Assembly: GCF_014873485.1 (NCBI RefSeq)
Contig: NZ_JADBDT010000001.1
Coordinates: forward strand, 3,100,001-3,164,000
DNA length: 64,000 nucleotides
Reading direction: 5' to 3'
Source of the DNA: Sphingopyxis sp. OAS728
GTDB lineage: Bacteria > Pseudomonadota > Alphaproteobacteria > Sphingomonadales > Sphingomonadaceae
The position numbers and the translations under genes were made by a program. The notes under the pieces are model-generated. The model was given only the letters and a program-made list of their open reading frames with translations, had not been told where the DNA came from and ran no database searches. Below, piece by piece: positions 8,799-16,693 of this stretch. Each line of letters begins with the position of its first letter. Position 1 is the first letter of the stretch.

Positions 8799-8820
8799 AA
8801 GTTGAAAGTCGGTTCAACTT
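8799..8820. promoter_or_regulatory. Palindromic operator candidate between divergent MFS and phosphatase genes
   Basis: AAGTTGAA (8799-8806) and TTCAACTT (8813-8820) form perfect 8-bp arms around a 6-bp centre (AGTCGG). Size and placement between divergent genes fit a dimeric repressor such as TetR or LacI type, but no cognate regulator gene is adjacent. It ends just before the first possible ATG of the phosphatase gene. Confidence 0.45.
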
Positions 8821-8839
8821 TATGGAGAAGATAGGCGGC

Positions 8840-9331
8840 ATGCGCGACGATCGAACAATTGCGAAGCCCGCGATCCTCTTCCTCTGCCTCGGCAACATCT
8901 GCCGCTCGCCGCTGGCGGAGGGCGCCGCCCGCGCCGCTTTCGCCAAGGCCGGCATCGACGCGACCATCGATTCGGCCGGCACCGGCGACTGGCATATCGG
9001 CCACGCCCCCGATGCCCGCGCACAGGCCGAAGCGCGCCGCCGAGGTGTCGATATTTCGTCGCTGCGTGGCCGCCAACTCCGCCGCAAGGATTTCTACGAT
9101 TTCGACCTGATCCTCGCCGCCGACGCGACGAACCTGCGCGATGCGCGCGCGATCCGCCCGTCCGACGCCACCGCCGAACTCAGGCTGATGCTCGACCTGC
9201 TCCCCGGTCGCCGCGGCGAGGGCGTCACCGACCCCTATTATGGCGCGGACGACGGCTTTGCCGCGACGTGGGACGATGTCGACGCGGTCGCGGCCGCGCT
9301 CGTCGCCGAATTTTCGCCGTCGAGCGGATAA
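8840..9331 (+). CDS. Low-molecular-weight protein-tyrosine phosphatase
   Basis: The P-loop CLGNICRS near the N-terminus (family pattern CX5R-S) holds the nucleophilic Cys and the phosphate-binding Arg. The C-terminal TDPYYGAD supplies the general-acid Asp. Length, about 163 residues, is normal. I chose ATG 8840 because GGAGAAG lies about 12 bases upstream; the ATG at 8822 abuts the palindrome and lacks a binding site. It could act on phosphotyrosine proteins or arsenate-type substrates; the stand-alone setting does not decide. Its 3' end overlaps the convergent thpR frame by 94 bp. Confidence 0.9.
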   Translation: MRDDRTIAKPAILFLCLGNICRSPLAEGAARAAFAKAGIDATIDSAGTGDWHIGHAPDARAQAEARRRGVDISSLRGRQLRRKDFYDFDLILAADATNLRDARAIRPSDATAELRLMLDLLPGRRGEGVTDPYYGADDGFAATWDDVDAVAAALVAEFSPSSG

Positions 9332-9855
9332 CGCGCTACCGGATGATAACGCGAACCGCCATGTCCGAGTTCGCTTTCGTACAGCGTGACATGCCCGAAT
9401 TCGAATGGCGGGCTGGCAAGATCGCTGTTCAGTGCCAGAAAGGGCGCGACCGGGCCCGATCCGCGATTGAGCCGCGCCAGCGTGACATGCGGAATGAAAG
9501 CGCGCGTCTCGGGCAGCACGCCGACGCGCGCGAGCAATTGGTCGACCTTGCGATGGAGCGCCGCCAGCGGCTCGTGCGGCTCGACTCCGGCCCAGACCAT
9601 ATGCGGTCGGCCCTGCCGTTCGAACAGGCCGACCCCCGCGATCCGTGCCGTCACCGCCGGCGCGTATAATGCGCCGAGCGCCGCAGCGATGTCCTCGGCC
9701 ATATGGCGATCGACCTCGCCGATGAAGCGCAAGGTCAGGTGGAGTTGCTCGTCATTCTGCCAGCGTGCGCCCGAAATGCCGTGCATCGCCGCGAGCAACA
9801 GGTTGCGGATCGGGCGCGGCGGGCGCAGCGCGACGAACAGGCGGTGCGTGGACAT
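9238..9855 (-). CDS. thpR: RNA 2',3'-cyclic phosphodiesterase (ThpR/LigT family)
   Basis: A 2H phosphoesterase of about 205 residues. The two HxTx motifs are HLTL (about residue 40) and HVTL (about 125), with RLFVALRPPRPIRNLL at the N-terminus. Known members hydrolyse 2',3'-cyclic phosphate ends of RNA. I took ATG 9855 (MSTHRLF); a start four codons earlier is also possible. The last 30 residues (GENSATSAAATASTSS) are antisense to the phosphatase gene and look unconserved, so the natural stop is unusually late. The 788-residue frame containing it is mostly shadow. Confidence 0.85.
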   Translation of the reverse strand: MSTHRLFVALRPPRPIRNLLLAAMHGISGARWQNDEQLHLTLRFIGEVDRHMAEDIAAALGALYAPAVTARIAGVGLFERQGRPHMVWAGVEPHEPLAALHRKVDQLLARVGVLPETRAFIPHVTLARLNRGSGPVAPFLALNSDLASPPFEFGHVTLYESELGHGGSRYHPVARYPLDGENSATSAAATASTSSHVAAKPSSAP

Positions 9856-9949
9856 GGCGGGCAGCATAGCGACGCTGACCGGAACCGCGATTCCTAACTG
9901 CATGACGAAGCAATCATGTTGCCGGAATATTGCTGATGTCCGGTTTCGC

Positions 9950-9978
9950 TTGAAACAAGAGGACAAACCCCCGATATT
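9950..9978 (+). promoter_or_regulatory. Possible sigma-70-type promoter of the YccA gene
   Basis: TTGAAA (9950-9955) and GATATT (9973-9978) are separated by 17 bp and lie 46 bp before the YccA-family ATG. The -10 element is weak, as is common in alphaproteobacteria. No other element is visible in the 168-bp intergenic gap. Confidence 0.3.
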
Positions 9979-10023
9979 GCACCCTACGGCCGGTATGGGC
10001 TGGCCGGTGATGGAGTAAAGACA

Positions 10024-10752
10024 ATGGCGAATTGGAACGACCCCAATATGGCGGCTTCCGGTTTTGGCGCCGGCGCGAACGCAATGGACCAGGCCGTCGA
10101 TGCCGGCCTGCGGTCGTACATGCTGTCGGTTTACAACTATATGGGCTCGGGCGTGCTGCTGACCGGCATCGTCGCGATGCTGGCTTATAACAGCGGCTTT
10201 ACCGCCTCGCTGATCGGCAGCCCGCTGATGTGGGTGGTGGCGCTCGCACCGCTGGCGTTCGTGCTGGTGCTGAGCTTTGGCATTAACAAGCTCTCGACCG
10301 GTGCCGCCCAGGCTTTGTTCTGGGTCTATGCGGCGGTGATGGGTCTGTCGATGTCGACGATCTTCCTCGCCTTTACGGCGTCGTCGATCGCCACGACCTT
10401 CTTCGCGACCGCCGCGGCCTTCCTCGGCCTCAGCCTTTACGGCTACACGACCAAGAAGGATCTGTCGGGCTTCGGCACTTTCCTGATCATGGGCGTGGTT
10501 GGTATCCTCGTCGCGATGCTGATCAACCTGTTCGTGCAGTCGAGCGCGCTCAGCCTCGCGATCAGCGTGATCGGCGTGCTGCTGTTCGCAGGTCTCACCG
10601 CCTATGACACGCAGAAGATCAAGAGCATGTATTTCTATGTCCGCGGGACCGACTTTGTCGGCAAGTCGGTGATCATGGGCGCGCTGACGCTCTATCTCGA
10701 CTTCGTCAACATGTTCACCTTCCTGCTCAACCTTCTGGGCAGCCGCGACTAA
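10024..10752 (+). CDS. Bax inhibitor-1/YccA family membrane protein
   Basis: This 242-residue, seven-helix inner-membrane protein opens with a soluble 30-residue tail and continues with hydrophobic segments from about residue 38 on. The family C-terminus is present (GLTAYDTQKIK, then ALTLYLDFVNMFTFLLNLLG with its conserved Asp). Family members act as proton/calcium leak channels or modulators of FtsH-type proteolysis; the exact role here is unknown. A GGAG lies 8-10 bases before the ATG and a strong terminator follows, so it is a single-gene transcript. Confidence 0.92.
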   Translation: MANWNDPNMAASGFGAGANAMDQAVDAGLRSYMLSVYNYMGSGVLLTGIVAMLAYNSGFTASLIGSPLMWVVALAPLAFVLVLSFGINKLSTGAAQALFWVYAAVMGLSMSTIFLAFTASSIATTFFATAAAFLGLSLYGYTTKKDLSGFGTFLIMGVVGILVAMLINLFVQSSALSLAISVIGVLLFAGLTAYDTQKIKSMYFYVRGTDFVGKSVIMGALTLYLDFVNMFTFLLNLLGSRD

Positions 10753-10776
10753 GCGGACGGACACGAACGAAAAACG

Positions 10777-10813
10777 GAGCCCGGCGGAGCAATTCGCCGG
10801 GCTCTTTCTTTTT
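10777..10813 (+). terminator. Terminator of the YccA-family gene
   Basis: A perfect 10-bp stem (GAGCCCGGCG at 10777-10786, CGCCGGGCTC at 10795-10804) with an 8-base loop is followed by TTTCTTTTT, 25 bp after the stop codon. Confidence 0.92.
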
Positions 10814-10824
10814 GGGGGATAGGG

Positions 10825-11715
10825 ATGAAGCGGTTTGCGGTGCTGGCGTCGGTTGGTCTGATGCTGACGGTGCCGGCGGCGGGGGAGGGCAAGGACGTCT
10901 GTACCGTCGCGCGGCCTGTCGGCGAGTTGAAGAGCCATGCCGCATCCTTCTTCCCGAAAGCGAGCGATGCCGATCTCGATGCCCTCGCCGCCTGCCTCGG
11001 CGATCCCGATCCAGCAATGCGCGACGATTTTGCCTTCACCCTGTGGTCCGAAGGGCTGCGCGGCAAATATCTGACGCCCGTGCAGATGCGCTACACGCTC
11101 GGCCTGTTGACCAGGATGGTCGCGGCGCCCGACGATGCCGCGGGTTTTCGCCGTCCCTTCGCCGCGCTGACGCTTTCCGAGATCGCGCGCGCCGACCGCG
11201 TCGAGGCGTTTTTGACCGAGGCCGAACTCCACGCACTCACCGAAACGGCCGCAGCTTATCTGCGCGGCGTGCAAGATTATCGCGGTTTCATTGCCGGCGA
11301 GGGCTGGCGGCATGGCGTCGCGCATGGCGCCGATGTGATGCTGCAACTGGCGCTCAATCCGCGCCTGTCGCGCGCCGATGCCGACCTCATCCTCGGCGCC
11401 GTCGCGGCGCAGGTCGCGCCGCCCGGATCGCACGCCTATGTCCATGGCGAGGCGCGGCGGCTCGCGCGGCCCATCCTCTTCCTCGCCAAACGCACCGATA
11501 TCGATGATGCGGCATGGGCGGCGTGGTTTCAGGCGCTTCATCCCGACAACGCGGCGCGTTGGCAGGCGCCCTATACCAGCGAAGCGGGCTTGGCGGCCGT
11601 CCACAACAGCAGCGCATTCGGCGATGCCATCTATGTCGCCGCGAGCGAATCGCAGGATGCGCAGGTCCGGCGGCTCGCGCCGCTCGCCGCCGGATTGTTG
11701 AAGGCGCTGCCCTAG
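10825..11715 (+). CDS. DUF2785 domain protein, secreted
   Basis: This 296-residue protein has a short signal peptide (MKRFAVLASVGLMLTVPAAG). It matches my memory of DUF2785 in the DPDPAMRDDFAFTLWSEGL motif and the GWRHGVAHGADVMLQLALN stretch. Helical, HEAT-like organisation is likely. No function is established for the family. It begins 12 bp after the preceding terminator and ends in a 4-bp convergent overlap with the GST gene, whose stop is at 11712. Confidence 0.8.
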   Translation: MKRFAVLASVGLMLTVPAAGEGKDVCTVARPVGELKSHAASFFPKASDADLDALAACLGDPDPAMRDDFAFTLWSEGLRGKYLTPVQMRYTLGLLTRMVAAPDDAAGFRRPFAALTLSEIARADRVEAFLTEAELHALTETAAAYLRGVQDYRGFIAGEGWRHGVAHGADVMLQLALNPRLSRADADLILGAVAAQVAPPGSHAYVHGEARRLARPILFLAKRTDIDDAAWAAWFQALHPDNAARWQAPYTSEAGLAAVHNSSAFGDAIYVAASESQDAQVRRLAPLAAGLLKALP

Positions 11716-12353
11716 GCGGGCGCGGTTCCCGCCGCCTGCATTTCGGCGATCAGGCCGTTGTCGATCTCCTTGGCGCGCTTGTACGCCGGGCGTTCGCGCA
11801 GTGGCGCGACATAGGCTTCGAACGCCGGGCGCGACGGGATCGTGCCGAATTGCAGCCCCCAGTCGATCTGGCTGCCGACATAGACGTCGGCGGCGCTGAA
11901 GCGGTCGCCCGCGACGAACGCCTTGCCCGCAACCGCGCTTTCGAGCGCGTCGAGCGCGGCGGGGAGCGAACCAAAGCCGGCCATGCGCTGTTGGTCGGCA
12001 TCGGGCTCGACCCCGAAATGTTTGGCGGTGATCGCCTGTTCGACGGGCCCCGAGGTGAAGAAGAGCCAGCGATAATAATCGGCGCGGTCGGCGGGATCGG
12101 GCGCGAGGCCGGCTTCGGGGAAGGCATCAGCGAGATAGGCGCAGATCGCGGCGCATTCGGTGACGGCCTTGCCTTCGTGGACGATGGCAGGGACCTTGCC
12201 CATCGGGTTCACCGCAAGATAGGCGTCGTCCTTCATCGTCGTCCCATAATCGAGGATGCGCGGCTCATAGGGCGCGCCGACCTCTTCGAGCATCCAGCGA
12301 ACGATCTGTCCGCGCGACATCGGGTTGGTATAGAAAATCAGGTCTTCGGCCAT
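11712..12353 (-). CDS. Glutathione S-transferase family protein
   Basis: A 213-residue GST with an N-terminal thioredoxin-fold half (FYTNPMSRGQIVRWMLEEVG, then NPMGKVPAIVHEGKAVTECAAI with the cis-Pro and the Glu/Cys glutathione contact) and a C-terminal helical half (AFVAGDRFSAADVYVGSQI). The start at 12353 is preceded by GGGAGAAG; an in-frame extension to 12434 lacks a site. A Ser in the NPMSRG turn is the likely catalytic residue. Substrate unknown. Confidence 0.9.
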   Translation of the reverse strand: MAEDLIFYTNPMSRGQIVRWMLEEVGAPYEPRILDYGTTMKDDAYLAVNPMGKVPAIVHEGKAVTECAAICAYLADAFPEAGLAPDPADRADYYRWLFFTSGPVEQAITAKHFGVEPDADQQRMAGFGSLPAALDALESAVAGKAFVAGDRFSAADVYVGSQIDWGLQFGTIPSRPAFEAYVAPLRERPAYKRAKEIDNGLIAEMQAAGTAPA

Positions 12354-12456
12354 CGCGCTTCTCCCATATCGATTCGATTCGGGCTGGAACATAACAGGAA
12401 CAATCTTCATGATCCATCGGGCTTGTTTTGTCATCGTTCCGGGCTAAGGCAAAGGC

Positions 12457-13218
12457 ATGAGCGACGAACGCATATGGACCGCCGCCGTGCTGGTGATCGG
12501 CGACGAGATTCTTTCGGGCCGCACGCAGGACAAGAATGTGTCGCAGATCGCGACCTGGCTCGAAGTGCAGGGGATTCGCCTGCGCGAAGTGCGCATCGTC
12601 CCCGATGTTCAGGATGAAATCGTCGATGCGCTGAACGCGATCCGCGCGCGCTATGATTATGTCTTCACCACCGGCGGCATCGGGCCGACGCACGACGACA
12701 TCACGGTCGACGCGGTGGCGAAGGCGCTTGGCGTCGGCGTCGTGATCCATCCGGCGGCGCGCGCGATCCTCGAACGCTATTATACCGCCCGCGGCGCCGA
12801 GCTGACCGAGGCGCGGCTGCGCATGGCGCGCGTTCCCGACGGCGCCGAGTTGATCCCCAACCGCATGTCGGGCGCGCCGGGGATCCGTATCGGCAACCTG
12901 TTCGTGATGGCGGGCGTGCCGCACATCACCGCAGGGATGCTCGACGCACTGACCGGCGAGCTCGAGGGCGGCGCGCCGCTCGTCGCGCATACGATCGGCG
13001 CCTGGGCGCCCGAAAGCGAGATCGCCGACCTGCTGCGGCAGGGCGAGAAGGATTATCCGGGCGTCGCGATCGGCAGCTACCCCTTCTTCCGCGAGGGCAA
13101 GACCGGCGCCAATTTCGTCATCCGTTCGACCGATGGCGAGCAGGTCGCGGCGTGCGTCGCGATGCTCACCGCCGGCTTCGAAGCGCTCGGCTATGCGGTG
13201 ACCGACGGCGGTATCTGA
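12457..13218 (+). CDS. CinA-type molybdopterin-binding domain protein
   Basis: This 253-residue protein corresponds to the N-terminal MoaB/MogA-like (MoCF) domain of CinA, with AAVLVIGDEILSGRTQDKN, FTTGGIGPTHDDITVDAVAK and IPNRMSGAPGIRIGNLFVM in the expected order. The C-terminal nicotinamide-nucleotide amidase domain of full CinA is absent, a common single-domain form. Domain homologues hydrolyse ADP-ribose or bind molybdopterin; this protein's substrate is not known. It is divergent from the GST gene and overlaps the 3' end of the MFS gene by 28 bp. Confidence 0.88.
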   Translation: MSDERIWTAAVLVIGDEILSGRTQDKNVSQIATWLEVQGIRLREVRIVPDVQDEIVDALNAIRARYDYVFTTGGIGPTHDDITVDAVAKALGVGVVIHPAARAILERYYTARGAELTEARLRMARVPDGAELIPNRMSGAPGIRIGNLFVMAGVPHITAGMLDALTGELEGGAPLVAHTIGAWAPESEIADLLRQGEKDYPGVAIGSYPFFREGKTGANFVIRSTDGEQVAACVAMLTAGFEALGYAVTDGGI

Positions 13219-14426
13219 TCGCTCGCCTGCGCGCGGGGCAGGCGGCGGAGCATCAGGATCGCGAGCAGGCCAAATATTGCTGCGACGACAAAAGCCGCGC
13301 CCGGAAAATGCACCGCCGCGCCGTCCGCGGTGAAATAGGCCATCGTTCCGGTGAGCAATAATGGGGCAAAGAGCTGGCCGAGCCCCATCGCCATCGCCGA
13401 AATCCCCTGCACCTCGCCCTGCGTCTCTGCGGTCGCGCGGCGCGACATCATCGCCATCAGCGACGGCTGCACAGGAGCCTGCAAGGCGACGGGAATCAGC
13501 AGTAGGAAGGCGCCGATCGTCGAGGTGGTGAAGGCGTAGCCGACATAAACCGCCACCGCGACGAGGATGCCGAGCGTTGCCGCGTCGCGCTCGCCGAAGC
13601 GCGCGACCGCTGGCCCGACAACGAAAACTTGACCGAGTGCGATCATCACGCCGACCGCGGCGAGGCTTGCGCCGATCATGCCGGGCGTCCAGCCGAGCTG
13701 CGCGATGCAATAGAAGCTCCACGTCATCGGATAGACGAGGCTCGCGATCTGCCAGAGCACGAGCACTCCCGCGACGCCGTCCATGCCGGGCAGGGCACGC
13801 ATCGTCTTCCACGCGCCGAGCGGGTTTGCGCGGCACCAGTCGAACGCGCGGCGGCGATCGGCGGGCAGCGTTTCGGGGAAAATGAAATAGCCGTAGAGCA
13901 TGTTCGCGGCCGCGAGGATGGCGGCGGCGACAAAGGGCGCGCGCGGGCTGATCTCGCCGAGGAAGCCGCCGATTGCTGGCCCGGCGACGAAGCCGATGCC
14001 GAACGCCGCGCCGACGAAGCCGAAATTGCGCGCGCGCTCCTCGGGCGCAGTGATGTCGGCAATTGCGGCCTGCGCCGCCGCATAGCTGCCGCCGAAAATA
14101 CCCGACAACGCCCGCGCGACGAACAGCCAGGGCAAGGTCTCGACAATCGTCAGCAGCGCATAATCGACCGCGAGCCCGCCAAGCGCGAGCAGCAGCACGC
14201 GCCGTCGCCCGAAATGGTCCGACAGATTGCCGAGCACGGGCGAGGCGAGGAAGGTTGCGACTGCCATGACAAGGCCGATCCACGCCCCGACCTCGATCGC
14301 GTGGGGCAGGTCGATCTTGCCGACCTCCATCACGAGCTGCGGCAGCACCGGCATGATGATGCCGAAACCGACCGCATCCATGAAGATGGTCGCGACGATG
14401 AACGGGATGGTACGCCCTGGTGTCAC
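13191..14426 (-). CDS. MFS transporter, TetA-like drug/proton antiporter family
   Basis: A 411-residue, 12-helix carrier with the DHA1 layout: motif A in GNLSDHFGRRRVLLLALG, the TM5 antiporter-like PAIGGFLGEISPRAPF and FIVATIFMDAVGFGIIMPVL at the N-terminus. TetA-like members export tetracyclines or other compounds, but sequence alone does not prove resistance. The likely start is a GTG at 14426 after GGGAAAAAGAA; no suitable in-frame ATG lies close by. Long frames extending upstream are shadows of the transglutaminase gene. Confidence 0.85.
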   Translation of the reverse strand: MTPGRTIPFIVATIFMDAVGFGIIMPVLPQLVMEVGKIDLPHAIEVGAWIGLVMAVATFLASPVLGNLSDHFGRRRVLLLALGGLAVDYALLTIVETLPWLFVARALSGIFGGSYAAAQAAIADITAPEERARNFGFVGAAFGIGFVAGPAIGGFLGEISPRAPFVAAAILAAANMLYGYFIFPETLPADRRRAFDWCRANPLGAWKTMRALPGMDGVAGVLVLWQIASLVYPMTWSFYCIAQLGWTPGMIGASLAAVGVMIALGQVFVVGPAVARFGERDAATLGILVAVAVYVGYAFTTSTIGAFLLLIPVALQAPVQPSLMAMMSRRATAETQGEVQGISAMAMGLGQLFAPLLLTGTMAYFTADGAAVHFPGAAFVVAAIFGLLAILMLRRLPRAQASDQIPPSVTA

Positions 14427-14486
14427 TTGTTCTTTTTCCCAACAGTCATTAGCGGCACCGATCCCCTTGCTATGCGTTGCCGATAG

Positions 14487-15275
14487 ATGAAACTCGAAAT
14501 CTCCGCCTCCCTGAATTACCGCCTGCCCGAACCGGTCGACCTGATGCTCCAGGTCGAGGCGGCGAACGGGCACGGCCAGCGGGTGCTCGATGCCTCGCTC
14601 GACCTCGGTACTCCGGAAAAAGTGTCGCGCGTTCCGACGGCGGACGGAATTTGCGACCCGATCTGGCTTCGCGCCGAAGGCCAGCTTCGTGCCGAATATC
14701 GGGCGCTGGTTGAAATCGAGCGGCCCGCCGTCGATTTCCGTACGTTGGCTGCCGTCCCGCTGCACCGCCTTCCCGCAGCAGCCGTCCCCTATCTGAACGA
14801 GTCGCGCTACTGCCCGTCGAACAAGTTCCACGCCTTCGTCGAGCGGCGCTTCGGCGAGCTCGAGGGCGGCGAGAAGATCGGCCGGATGCGCGACTGGATC
14901 GAAAGCCGTTTCACCTATGTCGCGGGCACCAGCACGTCGGAGACGGGCGCGCTGGACAGTTTTGTCGAGCGCCGCGGTGTGTGCCGCGACTATGCGCATG
15001 TCATGATCGCGCTCGCGCGCTCGGCGCACATCCCCGCGCGCATGGCCAGCGTCTATGCGCTCGGTGTGAAGCCGCAGGATTTCCACGCGGTCGCCGAGGT
15101 CTATCTGGATGGCGACTGGCACATGGTCGACGCGACCGGCATGACGCGTCCGACCGACTGCGCCCGCATCTGCGTCGGCCGCGACGCCGCGGACATCGCC
15201 TTCCTCACGGCTTACCGCGAGATAAGGTTGATCGAGCAATCGGTGAGAGTGGAGCGGGTGAAGGGAATCGAATAA
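14487..15275 (+). CDS. Transglutaminase-like family protein, C-terminus altered by integration
   Basis: At 262 residues it has an N-terminal beta domain and a transglutaminase core with the catalytic Cys in RRGVCRDYAHVMIALARSAH, His in FHAVAEVYLDGDWH and Asp in MVDATG. Relatives act as cysteine proteases or amidases. The last ten codons (RVERVKGIE) lie inside the left att repeat of the adjacent element. Before integration the frame would have read into the tRNA-Gly gene and ended as ...VKGIEPSS, so the insertion trimmed it by three residues. Confidence 0.87.
   Translation: MKLEISASLNYRLPEPVDLMLQVEAANGHGQRVLDASLDLGTPEKVSRVPTADGICDPIWLRAEGQLRAEYRALVEIERPAVDFRTLAAVPLHRLPAAAVPYLNESRYCPSNKFHAFVERRFGELEGGEKIGRMRDWIESRFTYVAGTSTSETGALDSFVERRGVCRDYAHVMIALARSAHIPARMASVYALGVKPQDFHAVAEVYLDGDWHMVDATGMTRPTDCARICVGRDAADIAFLTAYREIRLIEQSVRVERVKGIE
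15250..15272. repeat. Left attachment-site repeat (att core, 23 bp)
   Basis: Direct repeat beginning TGGAGCGGGTGAAGGG and ending ATCGAA, identical to 18947-18969. It encodes the C-terminus of the transglutaminase-like protein. The flanking bases differ on both sides (G/T here, A/C at the other copy), so the identity stops exactly at the repeat. Confidence 0.9.
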
Positions 15276-15866
15276 TCGCGAAAACCGAAGAGAAGCCTAG
15301 ACATTCGGCCCGATGCTAATTTGGAGGCCCCCTGAAAAGCCCCCGTCAGTACTGGACTTAAAAGTCCGGAGGTTCGATTCCGGCCACGGAGTTTGCTGAG
15401 CATCTTCGGCCCGCAACTTCTCCTCTAATCGAAAAGATAACCCAGCGCTCTGAGAAGGCCAACGACAAACGAACCGGCAACTACACAGGTCGCGATCCAA
15501 TATTCGATCGCGAGCGCCCTGTCCCGCCATTTCCTCGCTTGCTTTGCCATATGCCGACCATGACACGGCAAAATATTGTAGGAAACCGCCTTCTCGCTCT
15601 GACGTGCGAAATAGGAATTGGTGCCCGGCCCAGTCCCGAAAGGGAAAGGGAGCCCAGAACCGGGCACCCATCGCGCTAGCCTGACGGCTTGCGGCGAATT
15701 CCATCATTTGGCTTCTGATTCAATATCGCGCGGACGCATGGGTTGGTTGCAGAGGCTAAATAGGAGAACGACCGGATCGCGTGGTGGCGCAAAAATGGCG
15801 CTCCCATTTTTTTTCGGGCTGCGCTAATTTCTAACCACAGAACATCTGCAAACGGGGAGTCGCAGG
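15276..15866. other. Gene-poor left end of the integrated element
   Basis: Apart from the tRNA-like scrap, I see no convincing gene here. A leftward frame ending at 15425 could encode a 41-residue protein (start about 15550, MAKQARKWRDR then one hydrophobic helix, VVAGSFVVGLLRALGYLF), but it has no recognised relatives. A poly-T/T-rich run near 15806-15813 precedes the next gene. Confidence 0.4.
15350..15390 (+). other. tRNA 3'-half-like fragment
   Basis: The stretch contains a 5-bp stem with a short loop (TGGAC-TTAAAA-GTCCG) and then a T-loop consensus (GGTTCGATTCCGG). No acceptor or D-arm partner is found upstream, so it is not a working tRNA. It could be an old attachment site or captured tRNA end. 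A copy of AAAGCCCCCG (15336-15345) just before it recurs inverted at 18799-18808 beside the integrase, as integrase arm sites might. Confidence 0.35.
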
Positions 15867-16202
15867 ATGCTTATCGCTTCAATTCTTTTGGCTGCAATGG
15901 CGCCAGCACCGGCTGGCAATGTCGACGCGACGCGAGCCGCCTTCACGAAATGCCTCCGCGAGCATCTCAAGAAGCAGCTTGAGGCCAAAGTGACGGAGGC
16001 GGAATTTGAACTTTCCGTGAAGTCGGCGTGCGATACAGAGCAATCGGCATTTAAGGCAGCCGTTACGGCGACCAATCGGGCGGGCGGCGATTCGCAAGCC
16101 GATGCCGAGGAAAATGCTCAGATGCAGATCGACGACTATCACGCGAACTTCACGGACAAGTTCAAGGATTACGCATCCACCAATACGATGCCGGGTGAAT
16201 GA
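15867..16202 (+). CDS. Small secreted hypothetical protein
   Basis: This 111-residue frame starts with a signal-peptide-like stretch (MLIASILLAAMAPAPAG), then a charged helical domain with two Cys (KCLREHLKKQLEAK and SACDTEQSAFKAA) and ends MPGE. A GGGGAG precedes the ATG. I recall similar short proteins in sphingomonad accessory regions, without known function. The Cys pair may form a disulfide in the periplasm. Confidence 0.65.
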   Translation: MLIASILLAAMAPAPAGNVDATRAAFTKCLREHLKKQLEAKVTEAEFELSVKSACDTEQSAFKAAVTATNRAGGDSQADAEENAQMQIDDYHANFTDKFKDYASTNTMPGE

Positions 16203-16224
16203 GAGTTTCGGAGGAAACGGCGCG

Positions 16225-16584
16225 TCAGTGACGTATTGCCGGCGCGCCTCCTTCGTCCATTAACAGTAACAGCTCACGAAGCTTAAAGCGCAAGCTGGCG
16301 AGCTCGAGCCCAACAGTAGCCTCGCGCCGCCCGGCGGCGATAAGCAGGTGACGCAAAAGTTCGTCCGAATGTCGCATCAGCGCGAGTAGGTGCGATCCAC
16401 TAGGGGCGTGAGTTCCAGCGAGCCAATGTTTCACGCATCGCTCGCTGGCGCCCGTCCATCGCATCAGCGTTTTAACCCCCCGATGGGTCTCTCCGACTTC
16501 CTCCGTGAGCGCGGCTGAAACCAGTTCAGCGAAGGTGATGTCGGCCTGTCGTTGCGGTAAACTCTTGCCCGTTTTCGGCAACAT
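16225..16584 (-). CDS. Small HTH-like protein of the mobile element
   Basis: This 119-residue protein contains a probable helix-turn-helix around residues 35-70 (GVKTLMRWTGASERCVKHWL, then AGTHAPSGSHLLALMRH), and a C-terminal helical part with Leu repeats. It is divergent from the serine recombinase gene, 110 bp away, and so could control it. No characterised family is recognised. The N-terminal KTGKSLPQRQ leader may be partly outside the true start. Confidence 0.6.
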   Translation of the reverse strand: MLPKTGKSLPQRQADITFAELVSAALTEEVGETHRGVKTLMRWTGASERCVKHWLAGTHAPSGSHLLALMRHSDELLRHLLIAAGRREATVGLELASLRFKLRELLLLMDEGGAPAIRH

Positions 16585-16693
16585 CTTACCTCTCCTCGCC
16601 GTCTATACTCACCCCGCGTTGCGTCATCGACTCGTGGGGATCGCATACGGCCGGACCCTGCGAGCCATCCTCTTTAGATTTGGGGCTGGTGAA

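Noticed and set aside
6364..8834. Very long frames (615 and 573 codons) on both strands over the sodC and MFS region
   Set aside because: They are Arg/Ala-rich shadows of the MFS and SodC genes in a high-GC genome; they lack family motifs, and the real genes explain the third-position GC bias.
9238..11604. A 788-codon minus-strand frame covering YccA and DUF2785
   Set aside because: Only its last 205 codons (ThpR) have family motifs; the rest is antisense shadow crossing a strong terminator.
13191..15239. The long N-terminal extension of the TetA-like MFS frame (beyond 14426)
   Set aside because: The extra residues are antisense to the transglutaminase gene and have no transporter homology.
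15297..15707. Minus-strand frame of 136 codons at the element's left end
   Set aside because: It crosses the tRNA-like scrap, has no homology I recognise and its composition is not gene-like; only a possible 41-residue protein within the shorter frame is noted.
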